Shown: positions 43,788 to 56,741, counted from the stretch's first letter. The stretch is DNA of 64,000 bases from Desulfuromonas sp. CSMB_57 (GCF_020194955.2 NZ_JAFCIY020000024.1:1-64000); one strand, 5' to 3'. A program made the numbers and translations. Notes: generated by a model not told the origin, from the letters alone.

Positions 43788-44789
43788 TCAGTCCTGTTCC
43801 GCCTTTAACTGGCGGTTCATGAGATCCAGAACCGCCGACCGCGGCGGTTTTGCTTCGTAAAGAATCCGGTACATCTCGTTGATAATCGGCGTTTCCACTC
43901 CCAGCTTCGCCGCCAACTGATAGGCCGACAGGGCGGTTTTCAGGCCCTCGGCAACCACGCGCATGCCGGAGAGAACATCCTCCAACTTACGACCGCGCCC
44001 CAATTCCAGGCCGACGGTGCGATTGCGGGACAGGTCGCCGGTGCAGGTCAGCACCAGATCGCCCATGCCGGACAAACCATGAAAGGTCTTTTCCTGGGCG
44101 CCCATGGCGACACCGATACGGGTCATCTCCACCAGCCCGCGACTGATCAGGGCCGCCCGGGCATTGTAGCCGTAACCCAGCCCATCGCAGATGCCTGCCG
44201 CCACGGCAATGACGTTTTTCAGGGCCCCGCCCAACTCGACGCCGATGACGTCGCCGCTGCGATAGACCCGGAAGTAGTGGCAGCTAAATAGCTCCTGCAC
44301 TTGGCGCGCCACCGCTTCATCAGCCGCCGCCACGGTTACGGCCGTCGGCATCTCCGCGGCTACCTCCCTGGCAAAGGTCGGGCCTGACAGGAAGGCCAGG
44401 CAACGGAATTTTTCCGCCGGAAGAATTTCCCGCAGAACTTCGGACATGGGCAGCAGAGAGTCGTTCTCAATTCCCTTGGCGGCCGAAACCAGAATGGTGC
44501 CCGGTGCGATGTGAGGTTCGGCCTGGCGTACCACATGGCGCATGACCTGCGACGGAGCCACCAGCACCAGCAATTCCTTGCCGGAAGTCACCTCGGCCAC
44601 GTCATGAGTAAAATCAAGCTTGTCGTCCAGAGTGAAACCGGACAGGTAGAGATCGTTCTTGCGGTTTTGCCGCATGCGCTCGACCAGATCCGCCTCATAG
44701 GCCCACAGGGTCACGGCATGACCCTTTTTGGCCAGCAAGTCGGCCAGGGTCGTTCCCCAGGCCCCCGCCCCAATGACTCCGATTTTCAT
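43788..44789 (-). CDS. gpsA: Glycerol-3-phosphate dehydrogenase [NAD(P)+]
   Basis: 333 residues. It reduces dihydroxyacetone phosphate to sn-glycerol 3-phosphate for phospholipid synthesis. The N-terminal GAGAWGTTLADLLA nucleotide loop is at 7-20; SAAKGIEN, LSGPTFAREVA and the ALKNVIAVAAGICDGLGYGYNARAAL catalytic lysine region (split as ALKNVIAVAAG and GYNARAAL) are intact, with GLSGMGDLVLTC and SRNRTVGLELG later. ATG at 44789 has GGGAGGA upstream; the longer frame has no ribosome site. Confidence 0.96.
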   Translation of the reverse strand: MKIGVIGAGAWGTTLADLLAKKGHAVTLWAYEADLVERMRQNRKNDLYLSGFTLDDKLDFTHDVAEVTSGKELLVLVAPSQVMRHVVRQAEPHIAPGTILVSAAKGIENDSLLPMSEVLREILPAEKFRCLAFLSGPTFAREVAAEMPTAVTVAAADEAVARQVQELFSCHYFRVYRSGDVIGVELGGALKNVIAVAAGICDGLGYGYNARAALISRGLVEMTRIGVAMGAQEKTFHGLSGMGDLVLTCTGDLSRNRTVGLELGRGRKLEDVLSGMRVVAEGLKTALSAYQLAAKLGVETPIINEMYRILYEAKPPRSAVLDLMNRQLKAEQD

Positions 44790-45052
44790 GCATCCTCCCG
44801 ATGTGGAAATCAGCCTCCCGCCGAAAACAATAACGCACCGACTGGCAGCCGTTTTGCGAACCGATGGGGCCCCAACCCAAACCATTGACAGGAACAGCTT
44901 TTGAACGAGGTTCCTTTTTCCCGTGGGACCATCAAGATCCCGCCGGCAACGGTCACCCTGCCAACAGCCGGCCCGGTGTCATGCCGGGCATTATAAAAGA
45001 AGGCCGGTTAAAAACCTAGCGGCAAAAACCTCGGATCGTTCAGAACCACGGG

Positions 45053-47572
45053 TCAGATCTGGTCGTCTCCGTCCGGCTCGATCTCTTCGGCCGACAATTC
45101 TTCATCGACCTCCTCCGGCACATCATCCACGCCGTTTTCCTCATCCTTTTCCGCCAGCTTGGCCACGGCGACGATGCGTTCCCCGCTTTCCAGCACCATC
45201 AGCCGCACCCCTTGGGTATTGCGTCCGATAATGGACAGGTCGGCCACCCGGGTGCGCAACACCTTGCCGCCATCGGTAATGAACATCAAATCGTAGTCAT
45301 CGTTGATGAGCTTGATATCCACCACCTTGCCGTTACGATCCGATGTCTTGATGGTGATGATGCCCTTACCGCCGCGCCCCTGCTGGCGATACTCCTCCAA
45401 GGAGGTTCGTTTGCCATAGCCGTTTTCGGTGACCGTCACCAAGGTCGCAGCCGTGGTATCGGAAACCACTTCCATACCGATAACTTCATCTCCGGCCTCC
45501 AGCTGCATGCCGCGCACACCGCGCGAAGTGCGGCCCATGGGCCGCGCTTCGGCCTCGGAGAAGCGGATGGCCTGGCCGTTGCGGCTGGCCAGCAGCAGAT
45601 CCATGCTGCCGTCGGTGAGTCGGGTGGATACCAGCCGATCACCCTCGTCGATGGTCAGGGCGATGATGCCGCCGGCCCGAGGATTGGCATAAGCCATGAG
45701 ATCGGTTTTCTTGACGATGCCGTTCTTGGTGGCGGTAACAATGAATTTTCCCTCGCTGAAATCCTTCACTGCCAGGATGCTGGTGACCGTTTCGCCGCTG
45801 GCCAGTTGCAGCAGGTTGACAATCGCCTTGCCGCGCGCAGCCCGTCCGCCCTGGGGGATTTCGTGGACCTTGAGCCAATACACCTTGCCGGCATCGGTAA
45901 ACACCAGGATATAGGCATGGGTCGAAGCCACGAACAGCTGTTCGACGAAATCCTCCTCCTTCGGCCGCATGCCGGTGACCCCCTTGCCGCCGCGGCGTTG
46001 GGCCCGGTAGAGGGAAACCGCGTTGCGCTTGATATAGCCGGCATGGGAGACGGTCACCACCATGTCCTCATCCACGATGAGGTCTTCGAGGGACAATTCG
46101 CCGACCTGACCGATGATTTCCGTGCGCCGCGGATTGGCGAACCGCTCCCGGATATCCAGCAACTCCTGCTTGATGATGTTGAAAATCTCGACCTCGCTGG
46201 CCAGGATTTCCTTGAGGCGCTCGATGAGGGCCAGGATGTCCCGGTATTCGGCCAGGATCTTCTCACGCTCCATGCCGGTCAGGCGGTGGAGGCGCAACTC
46301 CAGGATTGCCTGGGCCTGTCGCTCGGAAAAACCGAAGCGGGCAATGAGCGCCTCCTTGGCCTCGCGCGGATTGGCGGCCCCTTTGATGATGGCAATGACC
46401 TCGTCGAGGTTATCCAGGGCGATCTTGAATCCTTCCAGGATATGGGCCCGCTCCTCGGCCTTGCGCAGTTCGAAGATACAGCGCCGGATGACCACGTCCT
46501 TGCGGTGATCCAGAAAGCGGTCCAATACCTCACGCAGGGTCAATACCCGGGGTTGACCATTGACGATGGCCAGCATGATGATGCCGAAGGAACTCTGCAT
46601 CGGTGTCATCTTGTAAAGCTGGTTGATGGTCACCTGAGGAATGGTTTCCTTTTTCAGTTCCACCACCACGCGGATACCGTCGCGGTCCGACTCGTCGCGC
46701 AGATCGGAGATCCCTTCCAACTTCCGATCCTTGACCAACTCGGCGATTTTTTCGATGAGGCGGGCCTTGTTGACCTGGTAGGGAATTTCCGTCACCACGA
46801 TGCGTTCCCGTCCGGTCCGGCGATCCTTTTCGACCAATACCCGGGCCCGCATCTGGATGATGCCGCGCCCGGTTTCATAAGCCTGGCGAATGCCTTCCCG
46901 GCCGAGAATAAAGCCTGCAGTGGGAAAATCAGGACCCGGAATGAGAGCCATCAGTTCATCGATATGAATGGTCGGGTCATCGATGATGGCAACCAGCGCA
47001 TCGATGACTTCGCCAAGGTTGTGCGGCGGGATCTTGGTGGCCATGCCGACGGCAATCCCCTCCGAGCCGTTGACCAGCAAATTTGGAAACTTGGCGGGCA
47101 GAACCAGGGGTTCCTGCAAGGAATCGTCATAATTGGGCCCGAAATCCACCGTTTCCTTATCCAGATCCGCCAGCAATTCATGGGCCAGGCGCGCCATTCG
47201 GATTTCGGTATAACGCATGGCGGCGGCACTGTCTCCATCCAGCGAACCGAAATTGCCCTGGCCGTCCACCAATGGATAGCGCATGGAAAAATCCTGGGCC
47301 AGACGGACGATGGTGTCGTACACGGCGGTATCGCCATGGGGATGAAACTTACCGATGACATCGCCGACCACACGCGCCGATTTTTTGTAGGGTTTGTTGT
47401 AATCGTTGCCCAGTTCGTGCATGGCATACAGAACCCGGCGATGCACCGGCTTGAGCCCGTCCCGGACATCCGGCAAGGCGCGGCCGATGATTACGCTCAT
47501 GGCGTAATCCATATAGGATTTGCGTAGTTCGTCCTCAATGTTGACAGGTATTTTGTTCTGTTCCGAAAGCAT
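45053..47572 (-). CDS. gyrA: DNA gyrase subunit A
   Basis: 839 residues. Breakage-reunion subunit with catalytic Y121 in [11 protein letters not shown], the quinolone-determining region [10 protein letters not shown] (threonine at the E. coli Ser83 position, aspartate at Asp87), and a C-terminal six-bladed beta-pinwheel starting near residue 510, whose GyrA-box is visible as QRRGGKGV. The tail is acidic. It follows gyrB by 63 bp in the order recF-gyrB-gyrA, as in Geobacter-type chromosomes. Confidence 0.98.
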   Translation of the reverse strand: MLSEQNKIPVNIEDELRKSYMDYAMSVIIGRALPDVRDGLKPVHRRVLYAMHELGNDYNKPYKKSARVVGDVIGKFHPHGDTAVYDTIVRLAQDFSMRYPLVDGQGNFGSLDGDSAAAMRYTEIRMARLAHELLADLDKETVDFGPNYDDSLQEPLVLPAKFPNLLVNGSEGIAVGMATKIPPHNLGEVIDALVAIIDDPTIHIDELMALIPGPDFPTAGFILGREGIRQAYETGRGIIQMRARVLVEKDRRTGRERIVVTEIPYQVNKARLIEKIAELVKDRKLEGISDLRDESDRDGIRVVVELKKETIPQVTINQLYKMTPMQSSFGIIMLAIVNGQPRVLTLREVLDRFLDHRKDVVIRRCIFELRKAEERAHILEGFKIALDNLDEVIAIIKGAANPREAKEALIARFGFSERQAQAILELRLHRLTGMEREKILAEYRDILALIERLKEILASEVEIFNIIKQELLDIRERFANPRRTEIIGQVGELSLEDLIVDEDMVVTVSHAGYIKRNAVSLYRAQRRGGKGVTGMRPKEEDFVEQLFVASTHAYILVFTDAGKVYWLKVHEIPQGGRAARGKAIVNLLQLASGETVTSILAVKDFSEGKFIVTATKNGIVKKTDLMAYANPRAGGIIALTIDEGDRLVSTRLTDGSMDLLLASRNGQAIRFSEAEARPMGRTSRGVRGMQLEAGDEVIGMEVVSDTTAATLVTVTENGYGKRTSLEEYRQQGRGGKGIITIKTSDRNGKVVDIKLINDDYDLMFITDGGKVLRTRVADLSIIGRNTQGVRLMVLESGERIVAVAKLAEKDEENGVDDVPEEVDEELSAEEIEPDGDDQI

Positions 47573-47635
47573 GAATAAATCCTCCGCGGGTCCGCGGTCC
47601 CGCTATATTTTCCACCAGCGGCCCAAAGGGCAGGG

Positions 47636-50032
<2,397 letters not shown>

Positions 50033-50043
50033 CTAAAATCACA

Positions 50044-51138
50044 TTAATTATCACGCAGCACGCCATTCTCAACATGGAAGATGCGCAACTCCTTCAATCC
50101 TTCAAGGCGCAGCAACCCGATTTCCGTCGCAGTGACAAAAACCTGGCTGGTTCTGTCTTGGAGAAATTGAAAGAAAAAAGCCTGGCGATGCTGGTCCAGT
50201 TCACTAGTCATATCGTCCAGTAACAGCAGAGGACTTCTGCCGCAAGCGGCTTCAAGATCCAGAACTTGGGCGGTTTTGAAGGCCAGCATGAAGGAGCGCT
50301 GCTGACCTTGGGACCCATATTGCGCCAGCGGCCGCTCGTTGACCAGAAAAATCGGATCATCGCGGTGGGGACCTGCCAAGGATACGCCGTACTGTGTTTC
50401 ACGGGTGCGAAGTTGCTGCATGTCCCGGCGTAGTCCATCCTCGTAGGATTCCTGAGAATGGCCTTCGATCGGATAGATGAGATCCGCCGTTTCGAGACCG
50501 TTGGCAATATGTCGGTAGGCGTCCTTCAGCCTGGGCACCAGGCGTTGAAGATAGCGATGGCGATCAAAACGGATCCTGGCCCCGGTTTTTATGAATTCTT
50601 CGTTCCAACTATCCAATACCGTTGTTGAAACTTGGGCGATGTTTTTCAATAAAGCATTGCGCTGCTTCAGGCAACGCTGAAAAGCACGAGCCCGATCGAG
50701 AAACAACGGATCGGTTTGGCAAATGGCCCGGTCGAGCATAGCCCTTCGCCCCGCAGGACTGCCTTTGACAATGCCCACTTCTTCGGGGGAAAACAAAACC
50801 GATGAATAACGGGAAAAAATAGCTCCGGCGTGTTCAGGTATTTTGCCGTCGAGAAGTATGGTTTTCGTTTCCCGCCCCAGTGTCAATTCCAACCTGGTGA
50901 GCATATCCTGACAAAAAAATTCACCATGTATCCTGCTGCGTAATTCGCATGGACCGATCATCTCCATATTGCCGACCCTGCGAAAACTTTTCAAATGCCC
51001 CAACAGATAGATGGCTTCCAGCGTATTGGTTTTTCCTTGAGCATTGTCTCCCAAAAAAATGTTGAATCCCGGTGAAACTCCAATATCTGCTCCAGCAATA
51101 TTTCTAAAGTTGAATAATTTTAGTCTTTTTAAATACAT
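50044..51138 (-). CDS. recF: DNA replication and repair protein RecF
   Basis: 364 residues. An SMC-like ATPase that loads RecA at gaps. Walker A GDNAQGKTNTLEAI at about 35-48, signature region near SQGQQRSFMLAFK, Walker B LLLLDDMTSELD. The Walker A form G-x-N-x-x-GKTN is typical of RecF. ATG at 51138 (MYLKRLKLFNF) was preferred over a start 7 codons upstream. It starts 27 bp after dnaN. Confidence 0.96.
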   Translation of the reverse strand: MYLKRLKLFNFRNIAGADIGVSPGFNIFLGDNAQGKTNTLEAIYLLGHLKSFRRVGNMEMIGPCELRSRIHGEFFCQDMLTRLELTLGRETKTILLDGKIPEHAGAIFSRYSSVLFSPEEVGIVKGSPAGRRAMLDRAICQTDPLFLDRARAFQRCLKQRNALLKNIAQVSTTVLDSWNEEFIKTGARIRFDRHRYLQRLVPRLKDAYRHIANGLETADLIYPIEGHSQESYEDGLRRDMQQLRTRETQYGVSLAGPHRDDPIFLVNERPLAQYGSQGQQRSFMLAFKTAQVLDLEAACGRSPLLLLDDMTSELDQHRQAFFFQFLQDRTSQVFVTATEIGLLRLEGLKELRIFHVENGVLRDN

Positions 51139-51165
51139 AAATACAGCCTTTGGCTGCAATTTTCG

Positions 51166-52284
51166 TCATAATCTCATGGGCATAATCACTGCCAGGTATT
51201 CATTATCTGAAACTGATTTTATTAAACCGGGAGACAACTGATCCTTCACCGAAAAACAGATTTTTTCACTATCCAAGGAAGAGAGAATATCAATCAGATA
51301 GCGAGCATTAAAACCAATGGAAACATCTTCCCCATCATACTCTGCGGATAAATCTTCACGTGCATCGCCTAAATCCGGATTTGAAGATGATAATTCTAAA
51401 AAGTCGGTCTTAAAATCGATTTTAACGCCTTTAGATTTCTCGCTGGATAAAATAGACATTCTCCGTAAAGCATGTAAAAAATTATTTCTATCTATGATAG
51501 AATTTAAATTATTGTTTTTAGGAATCACCCTATTGTAATCCGGGAATTCTCCGTCAACAATTCTCATAATTATTATGGAATTATTTTTTTTCAAAACAGC
51601 ATTATTGTCCATAAATCCAAGATGTATTGGACCATCTGCTTCATCGGCCATTTTCCTGAGCTCTATAACTCCTTTTTTAGGAAAAATGACACCCTTTTCC
51701 AGATTTTCTGCGGCTATTCCTTCGAAAGGAGTATCCTTTAAAGAAAGACGGTGACCGTCTGTGGCAACAAAACGAATTTTTTTGGTGCCATCTTCTTCAA
51801 TTATTTTTATAAAAATACCGTTCAGATTATATTTTGTTTCATCTGTCGACATTGAAAATACGGTCTTTTCAATAAGTTCTTTTATCTTATGACTTTCTAT
51901 AACAATAAAATCATCTTCTTCAATACTTGGGAAAAACGGAAATTCATCTGCTGAAAGACCGACGATATTAAAGATCGATTTACCACATCGAATTTCAATC
52001 CAACTATTGTCTTTGGCTGTAAAAAAAATTTCGCTTTCAGGAAGCTCCTTAATGATTTCGAACAGTTTTTTTGCAGGTACGGTTATGCGGCCGGGTTTGG
52101 TTACCGAAGCCGGATAGGTTGCCTGCATGCCGACTTCTAAGTCCGTTGCAGTTATTTGCAGATGGCTTCCATCCGCATGCAGCAGGACATTTGATAAAAT
52201 AGGTATGGTATTTTTTTTCTCGACAATTCCCTGAACTCGTGAAAGACCTTTAAGAAATATTTCCTTCTCAATGGAAAAGTGCAT
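51166..52284 (-). CDS. dnaN: DNA polymerase III beta clamp
   Basis: 372 residues, the normal length. Sliding clamp with three repeated domains. Conserved pieces are VVEKKNTIPILSNVLL-like VEKKNTIPILSN, ATDLEVGM, RFVATDGHRLSL and the C-terminal EYLAVIMPMRL. The gene is unusually AT-rich: sampled 60-bp blocks range from about 22 to 57 percent GC, mostly 25-37, whereas flanking gyrB is well above 50 percent. Many third codon positions are A or T. The protein is intact, so it is functional. Confidence 0.97.
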   Translation of the reverse strand: MHFSIEKEIFLKGLSRVQGIVEKKNTIPILSNVLLHADGSHLQITATDLEVGMQATYPASVTKPGRITVPAKKLFEIIKELPESEIFFTAKDNSWIEIRCGKSIFNIVGLSADEFPFFPSIEEDDFIVIESHKIKELIEKTVFSMSTDETKYNLNGIFIKIIEEDGTKKIRFVATDGHRLSLKDTPFEGIAAENLEKGVIFPKKGVIELRKMADEADGPIHLGFMDNNAVLKKNNSIIIMRIVDGEFPDYNRVIPKNNNLNSIIDRNNFLHALRRMSILSSEKSKGVKIDFKTDFLELSSSNPDLGDAREDLSAEYDGEDVSIGFNARYLIDILSSLDSEKICFSVKDQLSPGLIKSVSDNEYLAVIMPMRL

Positions 52285-52632
52285 TTTCCCCCCCTGTTAA
52301 CAGGAATCTTTTTCTATTAGGTTTTTAGATCTTTTATAGCAGTAATAGTAATGCCTGTGAATTTGTGGATATATTAAAAAATTTGTTAAAAATTATATAC
52401 TTCCATCCGGTCTAGAAGGGCAGATATGGTTGTTGGCAAAATTGGTCGATTTGTGGATATCCGTGTTCGGTGCTCCAGACAGGCTATTTATTACCGGTTT
52501 CTGCACAGGTTGCCCTTAGGCTCGATCCTGATCAAATCAGGTTGATAAAAACCCAGGGGCGCTCTGTTTTTGTCAACTTTGCGATTGGCGCGTATGGGAT
52601 GATTCGGTATTTTTTTGATCCGCTGGATCCAA
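52285..52632. other. dnaA-dnaN intergenic region
   Basis: AT-rich, no gene. It has two near-consensus DnaA boxes TGTGGATAT (52364-52372 and 52452-52460, one mismatch each), a highly AT-rich stretch between them (about 52370-52400) and a palindrome CCTGAT-CAA-ATCAGG at 52527-52541. It must hold the dnaN promoter and may contribute to origin function. Confidence 0.55.
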
Positions 52633-54000
52633 TCAGCCTGAGAGGTCTTTTTTGAGGCTGGTTATTGTGGTTCGCAATTGAAAGTCGTCCTCCATGTTTT
52701 TCTCTATTTTCTTGATGGCATGAATGATGGTTGAATGGTCCTTGCCTCCGAATCTCTCGCCAATTTCCGGGTATGAACAGGAGGTCAGTTGTCGTGAGAG
52801 GTACATGGCAATCTGTCTGGGCAATACCAAGGCCTTCATTCTTTTGGCCGACTTCAGGTCGGAAACCTTGACCGAAAAATGGGTGGCGACCAGTTTCTGG
52901 ATCTCTTCGACGGTCAACTCCCGACGCTTCTCAACCATGATGTCCTTGAGGACTTCTTGGGCCATGGCCAGGGTAATAGGCGTTGCGGTCAGACTGGCGA
53001 AGGCTCCGATTCGAATCAGATATCCCTCCAGTTCCCGAATGTTGCTGCTGACGGCGCTGGCTAGAAACATTGCCACTTCTCGGGGAAGATCTATGCCGTT
53101 TTGCTCCGCTTTCATGCGCAGGATGGCTTGTTTGGTTTCCATATCCGGCGCTTGAATGTCCGCAATCAGGCCCCATTCAAATCTGGAACGGAGGCGCTCT
53201 TCGAGACCGGGTATTTCCTTGGGGAACTTGTCCGAGGTCACAACAATTTGTTTATGTGAATCATACAATGCGTTGAAGGTATGGAAAAACTCTTCCTGTG
53301 TGCGTTCCTTTCCAGCAATAAATTGAACATCGTCGATTAAAAGAACATCCATCGATCTGAACTTGTTTCTGAATTCATCCATCTTTGCATAGCGCAAGGA
53401 ATTTATCAGTTCATTCATAAATTTTTCTGAAGTATAGTAACAAACCTTCATTTCAGGGTTGTTTTTCAGAATCGCATTGCCGATGGCGTTGACCAGGTGG
53501 GTTTTTCCTAAACCTACCCCGCCATAGATAAACAGCGGGTTATATGTGGTTGCCGGGTTGTTGGCGACGGCCATGGCTGCGGCACTGGCAAATTGATTGG
53601 ACGAACCGAGAACAAATGATTCGAAGGTATACCGAATATTCAAATTTATGACATTGTTTCTCTGTGGGTCGGGATTCCCGGCAGGAGGTGCTGCGGTAAC
53701 TTGAGGTGCGGTCTTCTGCAATTCCTCTTCTTTTCTGCGCGGCACCACTGTTTTTGACACTTCTTTCTTGATCGACAGGCGTAATTGATAAGGGATGCCG
53801 GCGATGTTCGACATGCATTCCTGGATCGCCCGATAATAATGGTTCTTTACCCAATCCAGGACGAAGCGGTTGGGGACCTCCAGATGCACGCATTCGTCAC
53901 TTACGCCGGCAAAATGGATCGGTTTGATCCAAGTGGAGAAATGCTGCGGCGTCAGGGTTTGTTCAAGGTGCGCCAAGGTTTTTTGCCAGAGAGGATCCAT
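52633..54000 (-). CDS. dnaA: Chromosomal replication initiator DnaA
   Basis: 455 residues. Domain I begins MDPLWQKTLAHLEQ. A short linker (about 85-125) leads to the AAA+ domain III with Walker A GGVGLGKTHLVNAI and Walker B VLLIDDVQF. Domain IV has the DnaA signature with GERFGGKDHSTIIHAIKKIE. ATG at 54000 lacks a clear ribosome site, but upstream in-frame options are worse. It is divergent from rpmH across the probable origin. Confidence 0.98.
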   Translation of the reverse strand: MDPLWQKTLAHLEQTLTPQHFSTWIKPIHFAGVSDECVHLEVPNRFVLDWVKNHYYRAIQECMSNIAGIPYQLRLSIKKEVSKTVVPRRKEEELQKTAPQVTAAPPAGNPDPQRNNVINLNIRYTFESFVLGSSNQFASAAAMAVANNPATTYNPLFIYGGVGLGKTHLVNAIGNAILKNNPEMKVCYYTSEKFMNELINSLRYAKMDEFRNKFRSMDVLLIDDVQFIAGKERTQEEFFHTFNALYDSHKQIVVTSDKFPKEIPGLEERLRSRFEWGLIADIQAPDMETKQAILRMKAEQNGIDLPREVAMFLASAVSSNIRELEGYLIRIGAFASLTATPITLAMAQEVLKDIMVEKRRELTVEEIQKLVATHFSVKVSDLKSAKRMKALVLPRQIAMYLSRQLTSCSYPEIGERFGGKDHSTIIHAIKKIEKNMEDDFQLRTTITSLKKDLSG

Positions 54001-54336
54001 GGATTCAGTTGCTGTTGAAATTGTTGTGGAATTTCTGCGGGAAAGGGCCGCGGAGCTTATCCACAAGTTTGTCGACAGATGTGGATAAGCCTGATTTGCC
54101 TGATTCGACGGGTATTTTGCGACTTGAAAACATTAAAAATCAACGCCTAAAAACTAGCAGAGGCTGGCGACCTTTGCAAGGTTTTTTTAGTTTCTCGCGG
54201 CTGCGGCCGAGGGCTTTGCCACCCCGGGGGTACAAGATTATTGCTTGACAAGTTTTGGGCAACGTGTTTAATAATGCGTTTCGCTGAAAATCACTAGGAA
54301 AATGGCTGAGAATCCAACTTCCGGGAGTTGTGGAAA
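54001..54336. other. oriC: Probable replication origin region (dnaA-rpmH intergenic)
   Basis: Two perfect DnaA boxes face each other: TTATCCACA at 54057-54065 and TGTGGATAA at 54080-54088. The transcription direction of the housekeeping genes flips exactly here (dnaA, dnaN, recF and gyr leftward; rpmH to parB rightward), as at a bidirectional origin. An AT-richer run follows at 54110-54155. The small number of boxes means the functional origin may extend into the dnaA-dnaN gap. Confidence 0.6.
54245..54274 (+). promoter_or_regulatory. rpmH-rnpA promoter
   Basis: TTGACA at 54245-54250 and TAATAA at 54269-54274, 18 bp apart, about 60 bp before rpmH. Confidence 0.6.
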
Positions 54337-54489
54337 ATGTCCAAACGTACTTATCAACCGAGTCGTATCCGTCGCAAGAGAACCCATGGCTTTCGTGCCC
54401 GCATGCAAAACAAAAACGGCCAGGCGGTCATCCGTCGTCGTCGCGCCAGAGGGCGTAAGCGCCTGGTGGTAACCATACCGAGCAAGTAA
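54337..54489 (+). CDS. rpmH: 50S ribosomal protein L34
   Basis: 50 residues, complete: [19 protein letters not shown] at the start (first part [10 protein letters not shown]), [16 protein letters not shown] in the second half. A rather long L34, as often in deltaproteobacteria. It is in the standard rpmH-rnpA-yidD-yidC order. Confidence 0.97.
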   Translation: MSKRTYQPSRIRRKRTHGFRARMQNKNGQAVIRRRRARGRKRLVVTIPSK

Positions 54490-54494
54490 ACGGA

Positions 54495-54872
54495 ATGGAT
54501 GACCCTTCTGGAAACGGTTCGGGTAACAGGTTTCCCAGGTCTTGTCGCATTTCTCATCGACGAGATTTCCAGGCAGCGCGTAACGGCGGTAGGCGGCGGC
54601 ACACGCCGCATTTCATCGTTTATGTATTAAAACAGCAGAATGGCCCCGCCAGGTTGGGTATCACTGCCAGCCGCAAGGTCGGCGGGGCTGTTCAGCGTAA
54701 CCGCATCAAAAGATTGTTGCGCGAATTTTTTCGTCTCCATCGCAACAGCTTTGCCGACGGCCAGGTGATTTCGATTGTGGCGAAACAGGGTGCCGGCGAG
54801 CTTTGCTATGCCCAAGTGCGTGATGAACTGGGGTGCCTTATTTCTTCCCGCTTGTCAGGCCAAACGTCATGA
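54495..54872 (+). CDS. rnpA: Ribonuclease P protein component
   Basis: 125 residues. Protein cofactor of RNase P for tRNA 5' maturation. The RNR signature [13 protein letters not shown] lies at about 68-80, preceded by [13 protein letters not shown]. The first 20 residues (serine/glycine/arginine-rich) are not conserved; the ATG at 54495 follows the rpmH stop by 5 nt. It ends in a 4-nt overlap with yidD. Confidence 0.95.
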   Translation: MDDPSGNGSGNRFPRSCRISHRRDFQAARNGGRRRHTPHFIVYVLKQQNGPARLGITASRKVGGAVQRNRIKRLLREFFRLHRNSFADGQVISIVAKQGAGELCYAQVRDELGCLISSRLSGQTS

Positions 54873-55078
54873 TTGATACAATCTTGATTGGTTTGGTTCG
54901 CGGTTACCAGAGGTTTATTTCACCTCTCATGGTCCCTTCCTGCCGTTTCCATCCTTCCTGTTCAGAATATGCCCGCCAGGCTATCATCAAGTACGGAGTC
55001 ATCAAGGGGCTGCTGAAGATCTTCGGGCGTCTTGGGCGCTGCCATCCTTTTCATCCCGGGGGTTATGACCCTGTTTAA
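54869..55078 (+). CDS. yidD: Membrane protein insertion efficiency factor YidD
   Basis: 69 residues with the conserved [23 protein letters not shown] block, shown by ISP...[10 protein letters not shown] at 18-35 with its cysteines, and the terminal [14 protein letters not shown]. An amphipathic helix at the N-terminus. ATG at 54869 overlaps the rnpA stop (ATGA). Assists YidC, encoded next. Confidence 0.95.
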   Translation: MIDTILIGLVRGYQRFISPLMVPSCRFHPSCSEYARQAIIKYGVIKGLLKIFGRLGRCHPFHPGGYDPV

Positions 55079-55118
55079 GAGGTTTTTACAGGGATCCGGA
55101 ATCTGACGGAGTATTTCC

Positions 55119-56741
55119 ATGGAAAATAAAAACGTTCTTCTGGCTCTTGTGCTGATGGTCATGGTGTGGGCCGGATTCAATCTTTTTCAGTCTCCTTCTT
55201 CCGCCCCCTCCTCTCCCGAGGTGACCCCGGCCACAGCGATTTCTCAAGTATCCGATGCGGCGCCCGTCGCAGCGAGCGCTCCGGCTGCCGCGTTTGACCC
55301 GGCTCCCGATACGGCGGCGGTCATTCGTGATATCGTGGTTGAAACGGATAAATTTCAAGCGGTGTTTTCCACCGCCGGGGCGAACCTTAAGTCCCTGCAA
55401 TTGAAAGGTTTTAGAGAGAGCCGTGAGGCCGGTTCTGGTCCTGTGTCGCTGGTCGATCCCGATTTGGGACAACCCACCCTGAATCTGCACGGCCAAGGCG
55501 ATTGGCAGTTCAGCGAGGGATTGCGCTTCACCACCAACCTTGCCGAAGACGTGCTGCGGGTGGGCACCGGCGACGAGGCGCAACTGGTTTTTTCCGCCCG
55601 CGGTCCGGATGGCAGCGTGGTGGAAAAGATTTTCTCCTTTGCCGGGGACCGGTACGATTTTGGACTGCAGGTCCGGATCCACAACAGTTCGGAGCAGGAA
55701 CGCCAGGGCCAAATTGTGTTGACTTTGGAGCAACCCTGGGATGAACAACATGCCGAGCAGGCCGGCCGCAGTTTCGTCGGACCCAGTATGCTGATTGAAG
55801 GCAAGGTCAAAAAGTTCAAGGACAAGGAACTCCAGCAAGGGCCGGTTCGGATCGACAATGGCGTCGCCTGGACCGCTTTTGAGGATAAATATTTTATTGC
55901 TTCTTTAATACCGCTGGAGCGCAACGGCGAACAGGTCGTGCTGGAAATGGTCGATAACCGCATCGCCAATCGACTTTTGTCGTCCGGTTTTTCTTTGGCC
56001 CCCGGGAAATCTCGCGAGTTTTCCTACCAGGTTTTTTTTGGGCCGAAGGATCTCGAGGTTTTGGGGAAAGTTGGACATGACTTGGAAAAGGCCGTTAATT
56101 TCGGTTTCTTCAATATTTTGGCGAAGCCTCTGTTGGCCGTCTTGAAATTTTTTCACGGCAACCTGATTCGTAACTACGGTTTTGCGATTATCATGCTGAC
56201 CGCTTTGATTAAACTGATTTTCTGGCCCCTGACACATAAAAGTTATAAGTCCATGCGGGACATGCAGAAACTGCAACCGGAAATGCAGGCCTTGCGTGAA
56301 AAGTTCAAAGATGACAAGGAACGCATGAATCGGGAAATTATGGAGCTTTATCGCAGCAAGCGGGTCAATCCCATGGGTGGGTGTCTGCCGATGTTCGTGC
56401 AGATTCCGGTGTTTTTCGCCCTGTATCGGGTGTTGCTCGAGGCTATTGAACTGCGCCATGAACCTTTCATGTTCTGGATTGCCGATTTATCCGCCAAAGA
56501 TCCCTATTACATCACCCCTATAATCATGGGGGGGACCATGTTTTTGCAGCAAAAAATGAGTCCCAGCACCATGGATCCCCAACAGGCGAAAATTTTCATG
56601 TTTTTGCCCCTGGTATTTACCTTTATGTTTTTGAATTTTCCTTCGGGGTTGGTTATTTACTGGCTGGTCAATAATGTTCTGACCATTTTGCAGCAATGGT
56701 ACATCAACCGCGGCGGCAAGAAAGCAGTTGCTGCCTCCTGA
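55119..56741 (+). CDS. yidC: Membrane protein insertase YidC
   Basis: 540 residues, Gram-negative type. First membrane helix at about 5-22, an alanine/proline-rich linker, a large periplasmic beta domain (about 65-330), then the conserved core from NYGFAIIMLTALIKLIFWPLT, with the charged coiled loop KLQPEMQALREKFKDD, GGCLPMFVQIPVFFALY and further helices up to FPSGLVIYWLVNN. It inserts and folds inner-membrane proteins. Confidence 0.97.
   Translation: MENKNVLLALVLMVMVWAGFNLFQSPSSAPSSPEVTPATAISQVSDAAPVAASAPAAAFDPAPDTAAVIRDIVVETDKFQAVFSTAGANLKSLQLKGFRESREAGSGPVSLVDPDLGQPTLNLHGQGDWQFSEGLRFTTNLAEDVLRVGTGDEAQLVFSARGPDGSVVEKIFSFAGDRYDFGLQVRIHNSSEQERQGQIVLTLEQPWDEQHAEQAGRSFVGPSMLIEGKVKKFKDKELQQGPVRIDNGVAWTAFEDKYFIASLIPLERNGEQVVLEMVDNRIANRLLSSGFSLAPGKSREFSYQVFFGPKDLEVLGKVGHDLEKAVNFGFFNILAKPLLAVLKFFHGNLIRNYGFAIIMLTALIKLIFWPLTHKSYKSMRDMQKLQPEMQALREKFKDDKERMNREIMELYRSKRVNPMGGCLPMFVQIPVFFALYRVLLEAIELRHEPFMFWIADLSAKDPYYITPIIMGGTMFLQQKMSPSTMDPQQAKIFMFLPLVFTFMFLNFPSGLVIYWLVNNVLTILQQWYINRGGKKAVAAS

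Noticed and set aside
45212-47527. 771-codon open frame antisense to gyrA
   Set aside because: Mirror of gyrA codon bias; no ribosome site and no recognisable motifs.
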